64,000 bases of DNA from Trichoplax sp. H2 (lineage: Eukaryota; Placozoa; Uniplacotomia; Trichoplacea), in assembly GCA_003344405.1 (NCBI GenBank), contig NOWV01000114.1:62001-126000 (forward strand), read 5' to 3'. The position numbers and the translations under genes are program-made. Below the pieces are notes generated by a model. That model had not been told where the DNA came from. It saw nothing but the letters and a program-made list of their open reading frames with translations, and did not search any database. Within the stretch, counting starts at the first letter, position 1, and each line of letters opens with the position of its first letter. Below, piece after piece: positions 29,851-43,600 of the stretch.

Positions 29851-32262
29851 ATGACGAATCACTTAACCTCTAAAGATCTTAAATTTGAGGGGACTAACAG
29901 CTTAGCGACAATGAGTACAACAACACTAGATGAAATTCCTTTCAAGTATACCACAAAATCGATTTCTTTCTTTCGTGATGATACAACGACGACACGAGGA
30001 CGGCATTATCAGTTGATGAAAATTATGATTTTGATATTGCTGCCTTGTATTGGATTGTTTGTGGAAAGTTGTATTACCTTTGTCAATGCTATTCAAAATA
30101 GCCAAGCGTACGAAGAAATACAAGAAGTTATCAGTCTATCTTCAGCTTATACAACACTAGTTCATCAATTACAATTAGAGCGTAGCCAAAGCGTCTATTA
30201 TGTCGCAAGCAATTATAGTTACATTAATTTGCGTTCACTAATCGCTAGTCAACGCACAACGAACAAAACTTTAAGACTTAAATTAAGCGAATATCCACAA
30301 ACTATTAATTTAACATTTGGTAATCAAGTTAGATTACTTCAGCATTTGCAAAAACATCGCGACACCGTAATCCGGTTAAAAAATTCTGATCCGAATCAAG
30401 AATTGCTCTTTTATAGTAACATTATTAATACTTTACTAACTTGGGTTAATTATAATTTCAAAAAGTCATCTCACTTCAACATTTGGCAACATTCAGTTGC
30501 TTATCATTCGTTGCTTTTAGGCAAAGAACAAGTTGCTTATTTTACTTCCTTTGCCAGCCTGTATTACGTCCAATTCCCATTTAATACGCGAGGGCGTGAT
30601 CAATTGATTCAACTACGTAGCAGTGCTGAAGCACATTTTCGAAATGCGTTCTATTATTCATCGAAAGCATCAAAATTTTTTTCACAAAATATATCTACGT
30701 CGTATCAGCAAAGTTACATGGACTATAACTTGACCGTTATTTATAAAAATCAACTTCGTATTTTGTCTATACAAGGTGGCTATACTTGGTTATCAATTAC
30801 AAATACTTATCTACAGTTACTCGAAACTATGAACAGCCTGGTTGTTGATCAAATTAATTCTATTGCTATACGCTTAGATCGCGATTCTCATGTTGATATT
30901 ATCTTGTCATCAACATTATTAGTAGTTGTCTTCATTGCTTGTCCAATTTTAATTGGCATTATGTACAAATTATTACGTAATATCCAACTATTAGCTATTC
31001 ATTTATCCAAGCAGACCCAACAATTGCAAGATGAACGCGCGAGAGCAAATCAATTACTTTACCAAATGCTACCGAAATTTGTCGCCAATCAGCTAAAACA
31101 AGGCTATAATGTATCAGCTGAAACATTTGAAGATGTTACTATTTATTTCAGTGATATTGTTGGATTCACTGTTATCTGTCATCGTATAACAGCTTTACAA
31201 GTTGTTCAAATGCTAAATATATTATACGAAATATTTGATAGTAAAGTAGACAAGTATGATGCATATAAAATCGAAACTGTCGGCGATGCGTACATGGTTG
31301 CTTCTGGTCTGCCAAGGCGAATACCAAATCGTCGTCATGCTAGAGAAATTGCCGACTTAGCTCTTGATTTACAAAGTGAAATCCAAGGGATTAAAATATC
31401 GACTATGCCAGATCAATTAATAAGATTGAGAGCCGGAATTCATACGGGTTGGAATTAAGTACTATATATGAATATTACGCAATATGCCCGACAACATATT
31501 GTGATTATCAAAACTAACGAATAGTTTCATTAGATAGTAATAGTTTAATATATCACAACAATGCTATGTATTAACACGGATTTTGTTTTATTCACGTTGC
31601 TATTATCAGTACAGCCATACAATAATTTAACCAGAATCAAGAGATATTTCAATAGTAATCCAAATGTTCTAACTTATCTCGTTAATTTTTTAACTAGGTC
31701 CTTGTGCAGCTGGCGTAGTCGGTAATAAAACGCCTCGATATTGCCTTTTTGGAGACACTGTTAACATTGCCTCAAGAATGGAATCTCACGGACAAGGTAG
31801 CTGAGGCCAATTATCATGCTGGATTTCCGATATTTCGTAATAACGCTTGTGCAATGTACAGTACATTTATCCAAGAGTTACGTATAAGTGCTCAATTGCA
31901 GTAATTCTTCCACAATTAGATCATGAAATTTTGTAATAGTTTATCGATAATAAGTTCAATAGTTAATTTAATCAAATTGTATTGATTTATCTAGCTGCGA
32001 AGATTCACGTTAGTAAAAATTGTAAGACAGCATTAGATCATATTGGTGGATATATTCTGAATAGCAGAGGTCATGTGACAGTCAAGGTACTATGGAATTA
32101 TGAAAACGTTTAAAACTTAAAGTATTAAATATCATCAGCTGAGAACCTTTATGCTATTATATAACTATGCCATCGTCAATTTTTTAGGGAATAGGAGTTA
32201 TGAAGACATTTTGGCTAGAAGATAAAGCTGTAAAGGCTTCTTTAAGTGAAAGCACCGTGTAA
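29851..32262 (+). CDS. NIT-domain transmembrane guanylate cyclase
   Basis: Predicted receptor-type cyclase making cGMP. Exons: 29851-31447, 31698-31796, 31995-32086, 32188-32262 (TAA), phases consistent. A hydrophobic segment at residues about 55-78 ([18 protein letters not shown]) and a second at about 349-375 ([18 protein letters not shown]) bracket an extracytoplasmic helical region of the nitrate/nitrite-sensing (NIT) type, with motifs such as [13 protein letters not shown] coiled-coil linker follows ([20 protein letters not shown]), then the cyclase domain from about residue 427: [13 protein letters not shown] with metal-binding Asp, [16 protein letters not shown] with the guanine-selecting Glu, and [19 protein letters not shown] with the matching Cys and the catalytic Asn/Arg. 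There is no kinase-homology domain. About 620 residues. The family assignment is secure; the ligand is unknown. Confidence 0.92.
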
Positions 32263-34319
32263 ATTGTTTTGTGTTTATTGTTCAGGCTAAATTGATTGCG
32301 ATTAGCCGATGCAGTACGGTATTCTACCGTATTAATATACTAATAATATTATTGCTGAATACCTTCAGCGTACGAAGATAATACGTTATCCTGGTAAGAT
32401 TTTCTCCATGTGAACATTTTCATAGGCACTTATTAAACTTTGATTACTTGCTTTAATTTGCTTAAAGATTTAAAGAAACTTGCATAAATTGTAAAATCTT
32501 TGGCTTGTATATAATAGTAATGTCACTTTGCCTCGCATATCTTCCAGTATAGCGAAAACTGTCTTAGGCTAACCCAATTCCTTAACATTATTTTCAGTTA
32601 GATAGCTACAGCGCTGCATAGTATAGTACATCAAATAGCACTACGCTCTGATCAAATATGAGTGTCAATGCTACAGTAATGTCAAGATATAAGCGTAGAT
32701 CTTTCGCATCGCTATAGCAGCTAGTCCTTTAAACAGCTATTAAAACTTTCCCGGATAGAGTTCATATTCATACACGCTTTATCTTAATACAAATGTAACT
32801 GAGATCGAGTGATACGTCAGTTTTATCTTATAGTTCTTATAGAATCTTGTAAATCTTTTTATCCCTCAATCATACGGCTAAAAGAAAGTAGAATACAGCT
32901 AATCATAAATTGCGTAATCAAGTTACTTTCGATTTTATGTTCCCGTATAAAGGATCCACTACAAATATCCAGACTTCTGTCACTAATTGTTCACTAGTTA
33001 CCGTTCAATAAACTTCCAAGATTAATTATGTAAGCGTTAATAAAGTTACAACCTTACAAAATAATATCGCGAAATAATTCAGCGATACTAACCAAAATTT
33101 ATAAATTTACGACCGTTTACTAGTGAATCTGCCATAATTAATGGCTCTTGGAACATGATCTATCATCTAGTCGACTTTTATCAGCTGTTCGTATAGTGAC
33201 TCATCACAATCAAAACCAATAGCATGAAATAATTACAATAAAGTTTTTGGAAAGATACAAATTAAATATTAGTACTATATTTATCATCTATGCATGCCTC
33301 CTATAACTTCAGACATACATGGCTATAATAGAGCGCATCTTAAGCTGGAGAATAGCACAGATACTTTGCTAATCAATTTAAAGTTTAAATGCTGACGCTA
33401 GGTTAATTAGAAGGATTATCATTGTCGTGTATAAGAATGCAAAATACTATTATAACCATTTCAGTCATAACCAGAGTGAGATACGAATTTTAAGCGCGAA
33501 ATATAGCGAGCGAGGGACATACTAGTAAGTAATTGATATCCTATTATTATAGAAATTAATCATAACAGTCTAACGGTAATGTGTAAAATTCGTATACGTT
33601 TTACTTTAACTGTTCTACCTTTTTGCAAAAATGAATATGCAGTATTATTGGTCCTTCAATGTATAGTAATAAGTGCATGGTTTTAATATTAAGATCTGAG
33701 TTCTAACGAATTGTAGACGGCGGCTTTAAATTTAGAACACGTAATATTATAGTGAGTATGCTACGAAAATGTAGTCCATTAATCGTAAACTAGTAGTGTT
33801 GCACTACTATACGCACTGTAGCATTATATGAATTCATTACGCAAATATATGTAAATCGAGTCGAAATGAGAAGATATTTACTATATGCACTACGGTATAA
33901 TTTGACAATAAGACTTTTAAACAGCAAAATCGGTAGGGATAAACTTTCCTTTCTGACCCTATCGTACATTCAAATTCGATGACTGTGATGATGTACATAC
34001 TATACATGGTCAGATAAATGAACTACTGGTACGGAGATTAATTAATAACCATCACTTACAAGAGATTATAAGTTCGAATTTTATAGCAGTATAATAAGCA
34101 TTCGAGTATGTATAATATTATATAAATAAACCAAACTTAATTGTTATATCATTTGGCCTACAACTATATGACTAGTAATGCACGAAATTCAGACTGTAGT
34201 CAATAATGGTCAGCAATAAGGTTAGCGTTGTTATGGTGCGGTACATGCTCAGTGAATCAGATCTGATCACTGCAAAACTTAGCTAGGTGACTGATATCAC
34301 TCACTACAAAACCAGTTAT
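32263..34319. other. Intergenic stretch, no gene seen
   Basis: About 2 kb between the guanylate cyclase and its decayed copy. It is AT-rich, has only short unsupported open frames, and contains no dense repeat or RNA gene that I recognise. Confidence 0.6.
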
Positions 34320-35685
34320 TACGAATTTAAGCTGATTATTTCAATTTTAATTCCGTGTATCGGTTTATTCACGCAATCCATATTTACAGTTATTACATCA
34401 ATTCAAAATATTCGTGATACGGATAATATTGAAAACATTATCACCTTTTAGTATTGGTTGTTCTAATCTAGTTCATAGTCTTCAAATTGAGTGCGGTATA
34501 TCAACATTATACGTTAGCTCGAATTTTAGTCATTGAGTACTCGATCTGTTAAATCAAAATCGCAATAATACAGTTACTTATCCAGTGTTACTGTGTTTCT
34601 TTCTTAACGATACATCATCATTTGATCATTTAACGGCTGTGCGACAATATTTATCCGCTCATCGTCAAGAAATTGATAATCAAGAGGTAACTTCCAGTGA
34701 AGTTATTAAATTTTATACGGAAATGATGTTAATAATAATAATAATGCACGCGAAGAAATTGGACGTATCAAACACTATGAATTATGGAAAAATTCAGTCA
34801 GCTTTTAATTATTGATATCGCCTGAAGAAGAAACTGGCGTTGAGCATCCCTCAATGCCGATACTCACACATCATAGACTCGTATACAGTACAAAGGAATA
34901 CTCGCAGTGAAATATTTCTTAATACCAGTTTTATATATTCTGAAATTCCACAGGTCTATCATACAATCAATTTTATCAAAACACCGTTAATGAAAGCTAT
35001 TACTAAATAAAGACATGAAATTATACATAATATTCACCATCAACCTTCGGTAACTACTAGAACAATTTGTTATATAGCAACTTATATTACGGAATGATAC
35101 GATATTAATGCGAGAGTTAACCGAAGTATTATCACTAAATCGGATGAATAGAAAGCCATTGCTCATGAGAATCTAACCTTAGTTGTTTTATTATTGACCA
35201 TTATATGTTTTGCTTATCCATTGCTACTATTTTTACTTTATCGCTTAATGAGTTACATGCAAATTTAGCTAAAAGTTTATCATAGTGGACTGATCAATTA
35301 AATCAGGAACGTCTACGTGCCGATAATTTGTTACACCAGATGATGAAATGTTCTGTTGCTGATCAATTAAAAACCCTCCCTCAGTTCCAGCTGAATCGTT
35401 CGATGATGTTACCGTTTACATTAGTGATATAGTACACCAATTCAAGTAGTTCACATGTATACTCAACTCCATTTGCGGATCTTTGATAATAAAATTAACG
35501 AATCAACGCTTATAAAATGAAAACTGTGGGGACACTTATATAATTGTATCTGGTTTGCCTAACAAACGGCTTGCAGTAGAAGTTGCTAATTTCTCATCTG
35601 AAGTGCAAGTTGGATTACATGATATTCGCGTGTCACATATGCAAAATTCTTCCATTCAATTCAGAATTGAAATTCATTCAGGTAT
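34320..35685 (+). pseudogene. Decayed paralogue of the NIT-domain guanylate cyclase
   Basis: Translating in shifting frames gives pieces in the same order as the intact gene at 29851. Near 34332 LIPCIGLFTQSIF corresponds to the first membrane segment (intact: [13 protein letters not shown]). At 34619-34720 FDHLTAVRQYLSAHRQEID corresponds to the [10 protein letters not shown] part of the NIT region. At 35180-35260 there is a second hydrophobic segment. Then comes QERLRADNLLHQMM (intact: [14 protein letters not shown]), SFDDVTVYISDIV near 35400, VSGLPN near 35548, and FRIEIHSG at 35661-35685, the point where the intact exon 1 ends. Many in-frame stops, frameshifts and deletions separate these pieces; an AAT run near 34726-34742 marks one disruption. 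No later exons were found. Reads as a tandem duplicate that has died. Confidence 0.85.
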
Positions 35686-35699
35686 GGATACAATGAAAA

Positions 35700-37652
35700 T
35701 ATTCTTGCATTAATATATTTTATGCTAATGTAAAATAGACGATTAGCCTATGTCTTCGATAGATATTAATTATGATCATCGATAGATCTCGATCGTCCTT
35801 AACGTTATAGCAATTGTTTTTATTTGTTTCAGCATTTCTGAAGTCAGGTAAAAAATTATGTATACATCATATCCATCCCTACTTAACTCAAATTTTCTCC
35901 TTACCTTCAGTCATAAAACTCAATTTCTATATTGAGTACAGTACTATACGCGTATAACCTCACTATGAATTTGGTGTACTAAGACATGTACTTCTCTGTT
36001 GAAATAGCTTATTTTAATAGTCCTTGTTTTAAATTGTTAGACAATCAACGGCATGTCATGTCATTTACCTATCAAATGTTTGTGTGCATTGTTGTATTGC
36101 GGTCCAATTCACTTCAGCTATTAAATTAATTTATGCTGCAAACTATCCCTTAAGTTGACGTTTACTTTATGCGTTGATAGGTGGAAGTCAAACTTGATAC
36201 TACTGTATTAACGTATCAGAAGCTCGTTCTGATTTAATTTTTAAGGATTAGATTTTGGCTTTTAATTAATCCGTTACAATTATTTTCATTGTTATAATTT
36301 ATTTTCATATTATTTTAAATTAGCAGGCAAATAATATTCTTTAGTCAATCCTTATTTAAATTTTTTCTCTTTGTATTAATAGAATAAGTTTTCTAAATAA
36401 GCTAAATTTTATAATATTTATTTGGATTCTCCTACTCTATTTAATTTCAAGTAAGATTGATCTGAAGGAGGTAGTGTAGATCGTGTAGTCAGTTTACGCG
36501 TATAATGCTATATTTTACCAAATGTTTATAGTTTGATCTTTCGATAATTACTTTAGATTTATCATATTTCTTGAGCAGTTCGTCCCTAAAATGTTTCGTG
36601 ATTAGAGTAGTACAGTATTTCATACAATTCCTACTACCTACATTACTTGAAAATTATCGTATCATTTATTATCTATCACGGTGTTATATTGTTTTTTGAA
36701 GGACCATAATTTAATTTGCAACGTTATTGTAATCATAGAAAAGAACAATTTTTCACCGTTGCAATAGTATAGGAAGGGAAAACATACAGTCCTTTAAAAA
36801 TCGATACCAACTAAGAAGAGGACTAATTGAAGATTTTTGCGTATCTTCCAGCTTATTATTTAGAATTTTGTGAAGTTATCAACTTTGCAGTTTGTATTTA
36901 CTGTTAGTACGAATTACTTATAATTACAATTGGATGAATTTTCCGTGTCCTTGCACGACTGTTTACCTAACTGGCTAGTTTATCATTTATACATATCAGA
37001 TAAGACACGGAAGTAATGGCGCAATCGCAACTGAAAATCTTGTTGATTAGATGATTGTAATGGAATCTGGATTGCAGATTTCGTATAGCGGTAGAGAACG
37101 AAAATGAATATGAAATAAGGCTGTTTTATACCTCTAAACTATCTGCTAATGTATTCCAAAGTAAACTATAATATTGGATGAAATGTAAGTGGCAATGATC
37201 GCAAGGCGGTAAAAACATTTATTTCATAGTTCGTTTATGGACAACTGATCCGCGATGCAATTATACATCAACACAATTCAAAACGACAGTTAAATAAAAG
37301 AAGCTGCTTTGAAAAATTTATATTTATAATACTTTACAGTATAATTACAACCAGCAAAAAGAAATCAACTGAACATTTTATGAGATTTCATAGTTGCAAC
37401 GTATTCATTTTACATGCCAGTAACCCTTTCTAGTTGTCACTACAGTAGGGTACACTGTAGCAATTGCCTGCTGAATGGTATATTCACCAAAATTGCGTAA
37501 CACACTATATGGTAGATAACTTCACGAAAAATGCTAAATAGGTAACTGACAAGTTATAAAATTTTACTGTTTCGATATTGCGGTTACAATGTATGATACA
37601 GTACAAGAATATTTATTAGTGTTTTATTGTTATCAATAGCTGATAGAATAAC
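35700..37652. other. Intergenic stretch, no gene seen
   Basis: About 2 kb of very AT-rich DNA between the cyclase pseudogene and the 3' end of BRCA2. It has no long open frames, dense repeats or RNA genes. Counterparts of exons 2-4 of the cyclase were looked for here and not found. Confidence 0.6.
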
Positions 37653-40600
37653 CTAAGTTTTATCATTTAATCTTGTCAATGCCCTCGTTTTTGGGCGGGA
37701 TGTAAGAGAGTTATTAGGATGGTTTACCTGTCGATGGGCTTTCTTTTTCTTTGCCGAAGCTGGAGGCTTATTTTTCGTTTGCAATGCCAAGCCTTCGTTC
37801 ACGAAATTGAGATTATTTTCCTGTATGCGTAACGACCTAATCATATCCATAGTTTTACTAAGAAGCCATTGCTTATCCTGAAAATTCAGTTAATATATTT
37901 CTAGATAAGTCTTACGTTTGTGACACATACTACGTAAATATTATTTTAAATAGTGCATACTGGTAGGTTGTTTAATAAAATCTCAAAGGCAGATCCAGTA
38001 TCCTTGTCTAAGTTTTGAGATACTTTTGTAAGTTCTGTTGCTGTTGCTATGGGTACAGCTAGAGACATTCGCGGCTTCGTTTGCAGATTGCATATCGAAA
38101 CAGCCATACCAACGGTTAACAAATCGTCAACAGCATAATGCTATAAAATTGTGATTAGTTCATTGTCAGACCTTACTAACATCAGAGAATAAAGTTACTA
38201 GGTAAACGAAACCGTACCTACCTTCAACCCGTTGACAAATCGTATGCAAAGGAGATTGCAGTCTTTATCAGCCAAATATACTGAATCTACTAATCTAAAA
38301 TTTTGATAGTGTAATCAGGTTATCTTGTACTTCTAAATTAGGTGAAATAAAGCACTAAAAATGATTCTACCGAGTTAATGCTGATTCACAATTGAAATCT
38401 ACATAGACTACAATTCCGACACAATCGAACTCATCAAAAGGCATTGAAGTGAATTTCGATTTGACATTACCAACTTGATAGACCTATTTCAAACATCAAG
38501 CGATAAATAATGCTTTATTGGTCTAGATTTATTTGGTTCTATTACATAAAATCATCTACCTGACGTTCGATGTAAAGACGTTCAATTGCAACTCGATAAG
38601 TTGTTATAGGAATAAATTTTGTTATACGAGTTGTAGAAAGCTGTCAATATACATCAAATCTAAGGGTTAATGCTTAACGACTGTTACCTTCAAATGTATA
38701 AAATAAAATATGAATATGGATAGAAAGATACCTGAGCACTGCTGGATGTATTTTGAAATCTAGAAACTTAAAATGTTAGCTATCTGCGGTTTGAAAAATC
38801 ATCAAATACTACGGAACAATAAAAATGTTAAGTGATACCTATTAGGAGATGCCGTAAGATGATAAATTCTCAGCAGGTTTCCTTCATTCAACATTTCTAG
38901 AATCTCATCGCTGGGTTTCCAAATAGTAAGAAAGCAATCTGGCATCCTTGATTTCTTGCGCTGATAATTGATAAGCCTAATCTTTTTTATAGGAGTGACG
39001 GCACTACTAGAAAACTTTAAATTGGTGAAACTAGTATCAATACAGTATAATTTTTCACAGCGGTAGTATATTTCAAAAACGACTGTATTTAATACTTTTT
39101 TAACATTGTCTTGTATCTTTCCTTGGATAACTGTTTGGATTTTTTCTACTTCAAAGCGATTTTGTGATAGCCGATAGTTCATCATATTTTGACGCTGTTT
39201 CTCATTAAGCTGTTTCTAAAATTAAAATAATCGTGGTATATCTTTGCTGAATATATATTGAAAATTCAATACAAAAGGAACTAACTAAAGTCTGGGTAAA
39301 ATCCGCCAATACTACAAATGATATTAAGAAAGTTATGATCTATACTTCAAAATTCGCAGGATCAGCAGCAACCCAGTATAGTTCGAAAAGTTTCTTTCCG
39401 TCTTCAATCGTTTCAATATTTTCGAAGGATTGCCTAGCCCTTTTCTTGTTTTGATCTGAGATAAAGTTACATACGTTATAATGCTTCGATTTCTCCGCAA
39501 ATAATACTATTACTGTATATCAAATCTTTGTGATAGAAATCACGATCAAAACTTATTGCCTCTATTGATGCTGAGTTCTAATTCCTTGAATGCCTCTAAG
39601 TATAGAGATTCAGCGAATTTTTCGCTCTTTTCGATTCTTGCTCTTGCTGCTCGATCCTCAGCACGTTCGCTATATACCCGAACGCAGTCATCGGTTTTTT
39701 CCATATATGTTAAGGGATAGCTACGCGCTACAACTACATCCAGCCTGCCTACAAGTCCACCATCAGCATAAATGGTATCAATAGGAATAGGAAAAGCTCG
39801 AGAATGGCGTTGGTACCCCAACTTAGAATACCATTTTGCTCTTCTTGTCGAATTAGCAGAAAGACGCAACATTAGGGTATCGGGAGCCTAAAAGTAAATG
39901 TTACGAAATAGAACGATAAACTAATTCTCAACTCTGCGGTAACATACAAAGGAACAAGATTTTAAAAGAATAATGTAGAATCTTTGTTATGTTCAATTAC
40001 GTTATATCACTAAAATTAATCGTATTTGGTATTTCGTACATCTAAGGGCGACACCGCATTAGTGGATCCAATCAATTCCGCACCAAAGATACATAACTTT
40101 TGTCCAATCGAAATTTTACCATCTGTTAATAACTTTGTAAGTGGCCGGTCTAAAAGGCCCTTAATGCTATACCATCCATCCGTTAACTCTATAACAGCAA
40201 ATGTTGGTGCCTATTGTAATAAATTCCATAACTTATGATAAATTGCAATAGCAATGCAATGTATGCGCATTTACGTATAGTCCTTAAGGAATTAATTTCG
40301 CCGACTTTAATTTCTAATTTACTCTGCTGTCTGAACTTACACTTTCATCTATCGTATCGCTAGATTTTTCGGGTTTACTTATAATATCGGATACACAAAG
40401 AACCAAAGTCCGACATGCGGTATCATCTCTTTCATAAATTTTCTTTAGTGCGGATCTTTTCGAGACGAAGATGTCAAACAGGATCATGTTAACTTTATAC
40501 AGTTAATCTTTCATTCTTTACTATAATCTTAAAACTGTATCGGGAGAATCCTACCTACCTTTTACAGTTATTTATTTCCGTATCATATCGATATTTTAAC

Positions 40601-43600
40601 TGATGTAGAACAACTTCAGGCGTTAAGGACCTATATGAATCGATTAATGATTGTCTTTACTAAATCGTATAACAATAATTCACGTGTAATAAGTGATAAG
40701 CAAACACTAATGTATAATGCTCTTAATAAACTCCGAACAATGGGTCTAAAAACTGTACCTGGACGCAAAACACTGAGGGAAAAAAACTTCATAAGCAGCT
40801 AATTTCCAAACGATCCATTTAAAATGATTAGCTACCCATTCCTCACTTATAAGCGACGGATTAATACTCGGTGCTCTAAGGAATGCCCTGTTTAAAGTTT
40901 GATTTCAGTACTACTGATTACTGCATATTAATATTACTGTTTCCATGTACATGTAATAGTTCGAATAATACCTAGTAAAATCGTGTAGATCCAAAAAGCT
41001 ATTATTTGTTAACAAGTAAATATCATCTTCTGTCTTGATATTAAACCTTTCGCAGCTTGATTCTTGACAGTTGGATTCCCTTGGTTTAAACTTAAAGGAC
41101 ATAGCAGTCTTACTTGTCACACTTAATACATTTTCTGTAAGTCCATAGGCCTCTAGCTAGTTAATTAAAATAGAATTAATTACAGTTAAATTACACGATC
41201 TGTTATTACAAATTAAGCATCAGAGCTTTTATTACGTGATTTTGACAACAATAAACGTGATACATTAATACCAGACTATGCCATGTAGAAACGTACTGCA
41301 ACACGAATACGCTCACAAATTTGATACCTGATCTCTTGTAAAGTTCTGTAATTGTCCATAAGAGATTAAAGATTTTAAACTATAGCGCTTGCTGCTCGTA
41401 TTTATTTTCATTCGCAGCCAATAACCGGTTTGAGAGAAAGGGTCTTGATTATTTTCCATGAGAATATGAGTATTACGACCATTGCGGGGGCTACTTTTTG
41501 GATAGCTTACGGCGTTGGCATTTTCTGCATTTTTAATTCATTACGTTATTAATTTTAATAAGTTTATCAAATTTAGACTACTTGCAAAAAATACGCGGCA
41601 GCCTCATTTAAGCAAAGATACGTAGTCAACGATATTGTCTGTTAGTAAACTCTTAACGCCTTTTGATCGCAGATTACACTCTAATTATCTCATAAAACGG
41701 TAATTTCTGCATTTGATAAATATAAAGTCTTAACCTCTCTCCGTCCAGCAATTTAAATGTCTAGAGATCTTCGAAGGATAAAGACAATGCATACTTCCAT
41801 TTCTCTTTATATTAAAACTACTTTTAAACCTAGATTTAAACAGTAAAGCTGTATTTAGTCTTGGTAAAACAAAAACATAAGTTAAAACTACAATTGTGAA
41901 CTCATCTACCTTTTAAGGGTTGAATTGTTTTGACGATGATATTGACCTCCGATAGGAGTACAACGCACCGGTTTCAATGCCGGCTTAGAAGGCACACGAT
42001 CAGCAAACGTAACTAAAAAAAAGTATATTAAAGACGTATTCTAGTAATAATATTAAGGTATCCCCAAAATTATCATAAGTAGGTCGAGATCATGGGGTTA
42101 TCCTGATAATTAACATACCGTATTCGCGAATTTAGTAAAAACTGTATAGCTGGATACACAAGGCTATTTACAATTTAAATTTAGTACAATTAAATCAAGA
42201 ATTGTGCTTACATGTTGGAGATGTTGATATTGGTATAAGGCGTTTACGCATACCATCTACCTATCAAGAATAAAAATAGAACTAAAATTACATAACTAGA
42301 GAAAGACTTCTGAGGATCCAAATAAATTACAAAAGTTAGAGGGTCACTAATAGTTACATAATGGTACCAACGATTCGATTAATAAATTTATAAAGACTTT
42401 TTAAAGAAGCATTATATTACTGATACTGTACTGAAGTTGAACAAGAAGTAAGCCCAAGACAACTAATAATGAGATGTTACAATAGCATTAATATTATAAT
42501 GCTATGTCGCCTTCCGACGTATAACAATATTTAAAAATAAAGTCTAAAACTACAGGCTATCGAATTCTTAACAATTTATTATGGTTGTAGAAAATACGTT
42601 AATGTAGCTCTCGCATATCTTTTCTCGGAAAATGCAAAGTTAGTATTCTATTTTACCGAATTTTTTTCCAAATTCCTATCGCATTTTGTTTCTGCCTCAA
42701 AGATATAAATATATGCTTAGTTATTCCGAGAGTCAAGTTCGAGAACGATAGGGAACACACAAATATCGTGACTAGTAACGTCTAGATTTAGCTGTTACAT
42801 CATGCAGTAAGACTGATTGCAAGCGTTAAAAATGTACGCGTAGATCTAGTTACCGTTTTTGGAGATTTTTGAACCGGTATCGAAGGCGAGAACAGAACTA
42901 TCTATTTTACTTTTTCGCCAGTGATCATCAGAAAGTAAGGCTTTCGCACATTCTTCACTTTCTCGTACTACTTCCAAATCAGTCATAGAATGAAGACTAG
43001 GAATCGAAGAACTACCGCAATTATTACTTTCAAAAACATTATTTTTTGTCGTTGGATTATCGCCTTCAGTCTCAGATAAAAGTAATCTTGCCTTACGCAA
43101 CGATTCTTCTGATACTTTAATATTAGTCCCTTTTGCAGATTTGAATCCGCCCATAATGCACGGTTTTCCCCTGTTAACAAGCTGGTTGGTTTCATCGATC
43201 GTATTCATATTGATATCTGGCTTGACATGAGGTTCGACAGGGGTTTTATTTCTGCTTTGGAATGCATCGCTCCGGCAAGGGGTTTCAATGTTGCTGTTTT
43301 TGACTGAATTGCTTTTGCTATCGAATGTTTCACCAATATGGCAGATAGTATCATCAGGATCTAAAATCTTTTCAGATTTTATTGCTAATTCAAGCAGTGG
43401 TTCGTTTATTGTTGAGCTGTCACGATGAATTTCAGATAAAAGTGATTCCGCTAAATCTAAAGATGCATCCGAAACAGTAATGTTTGTGCCTTTAGCAGTT
43501 TGAAATCCAGAGTTTACATTTCCAGAGATATCTAGTTTATCATTTTTTGTACTACTTTTCAGATTATGTTGACCAGAGGGAGATTCAGACAAGCCAATTT

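Noticed and set aside
40520-41560. Initially looked like another relic of the cyclase on the + strand
   Set aside because: On the minus strand it reads as BRCA2 helical-domain exons (for example [17 protein letters not shown]), in order with the neighbouring OB-fold exons.
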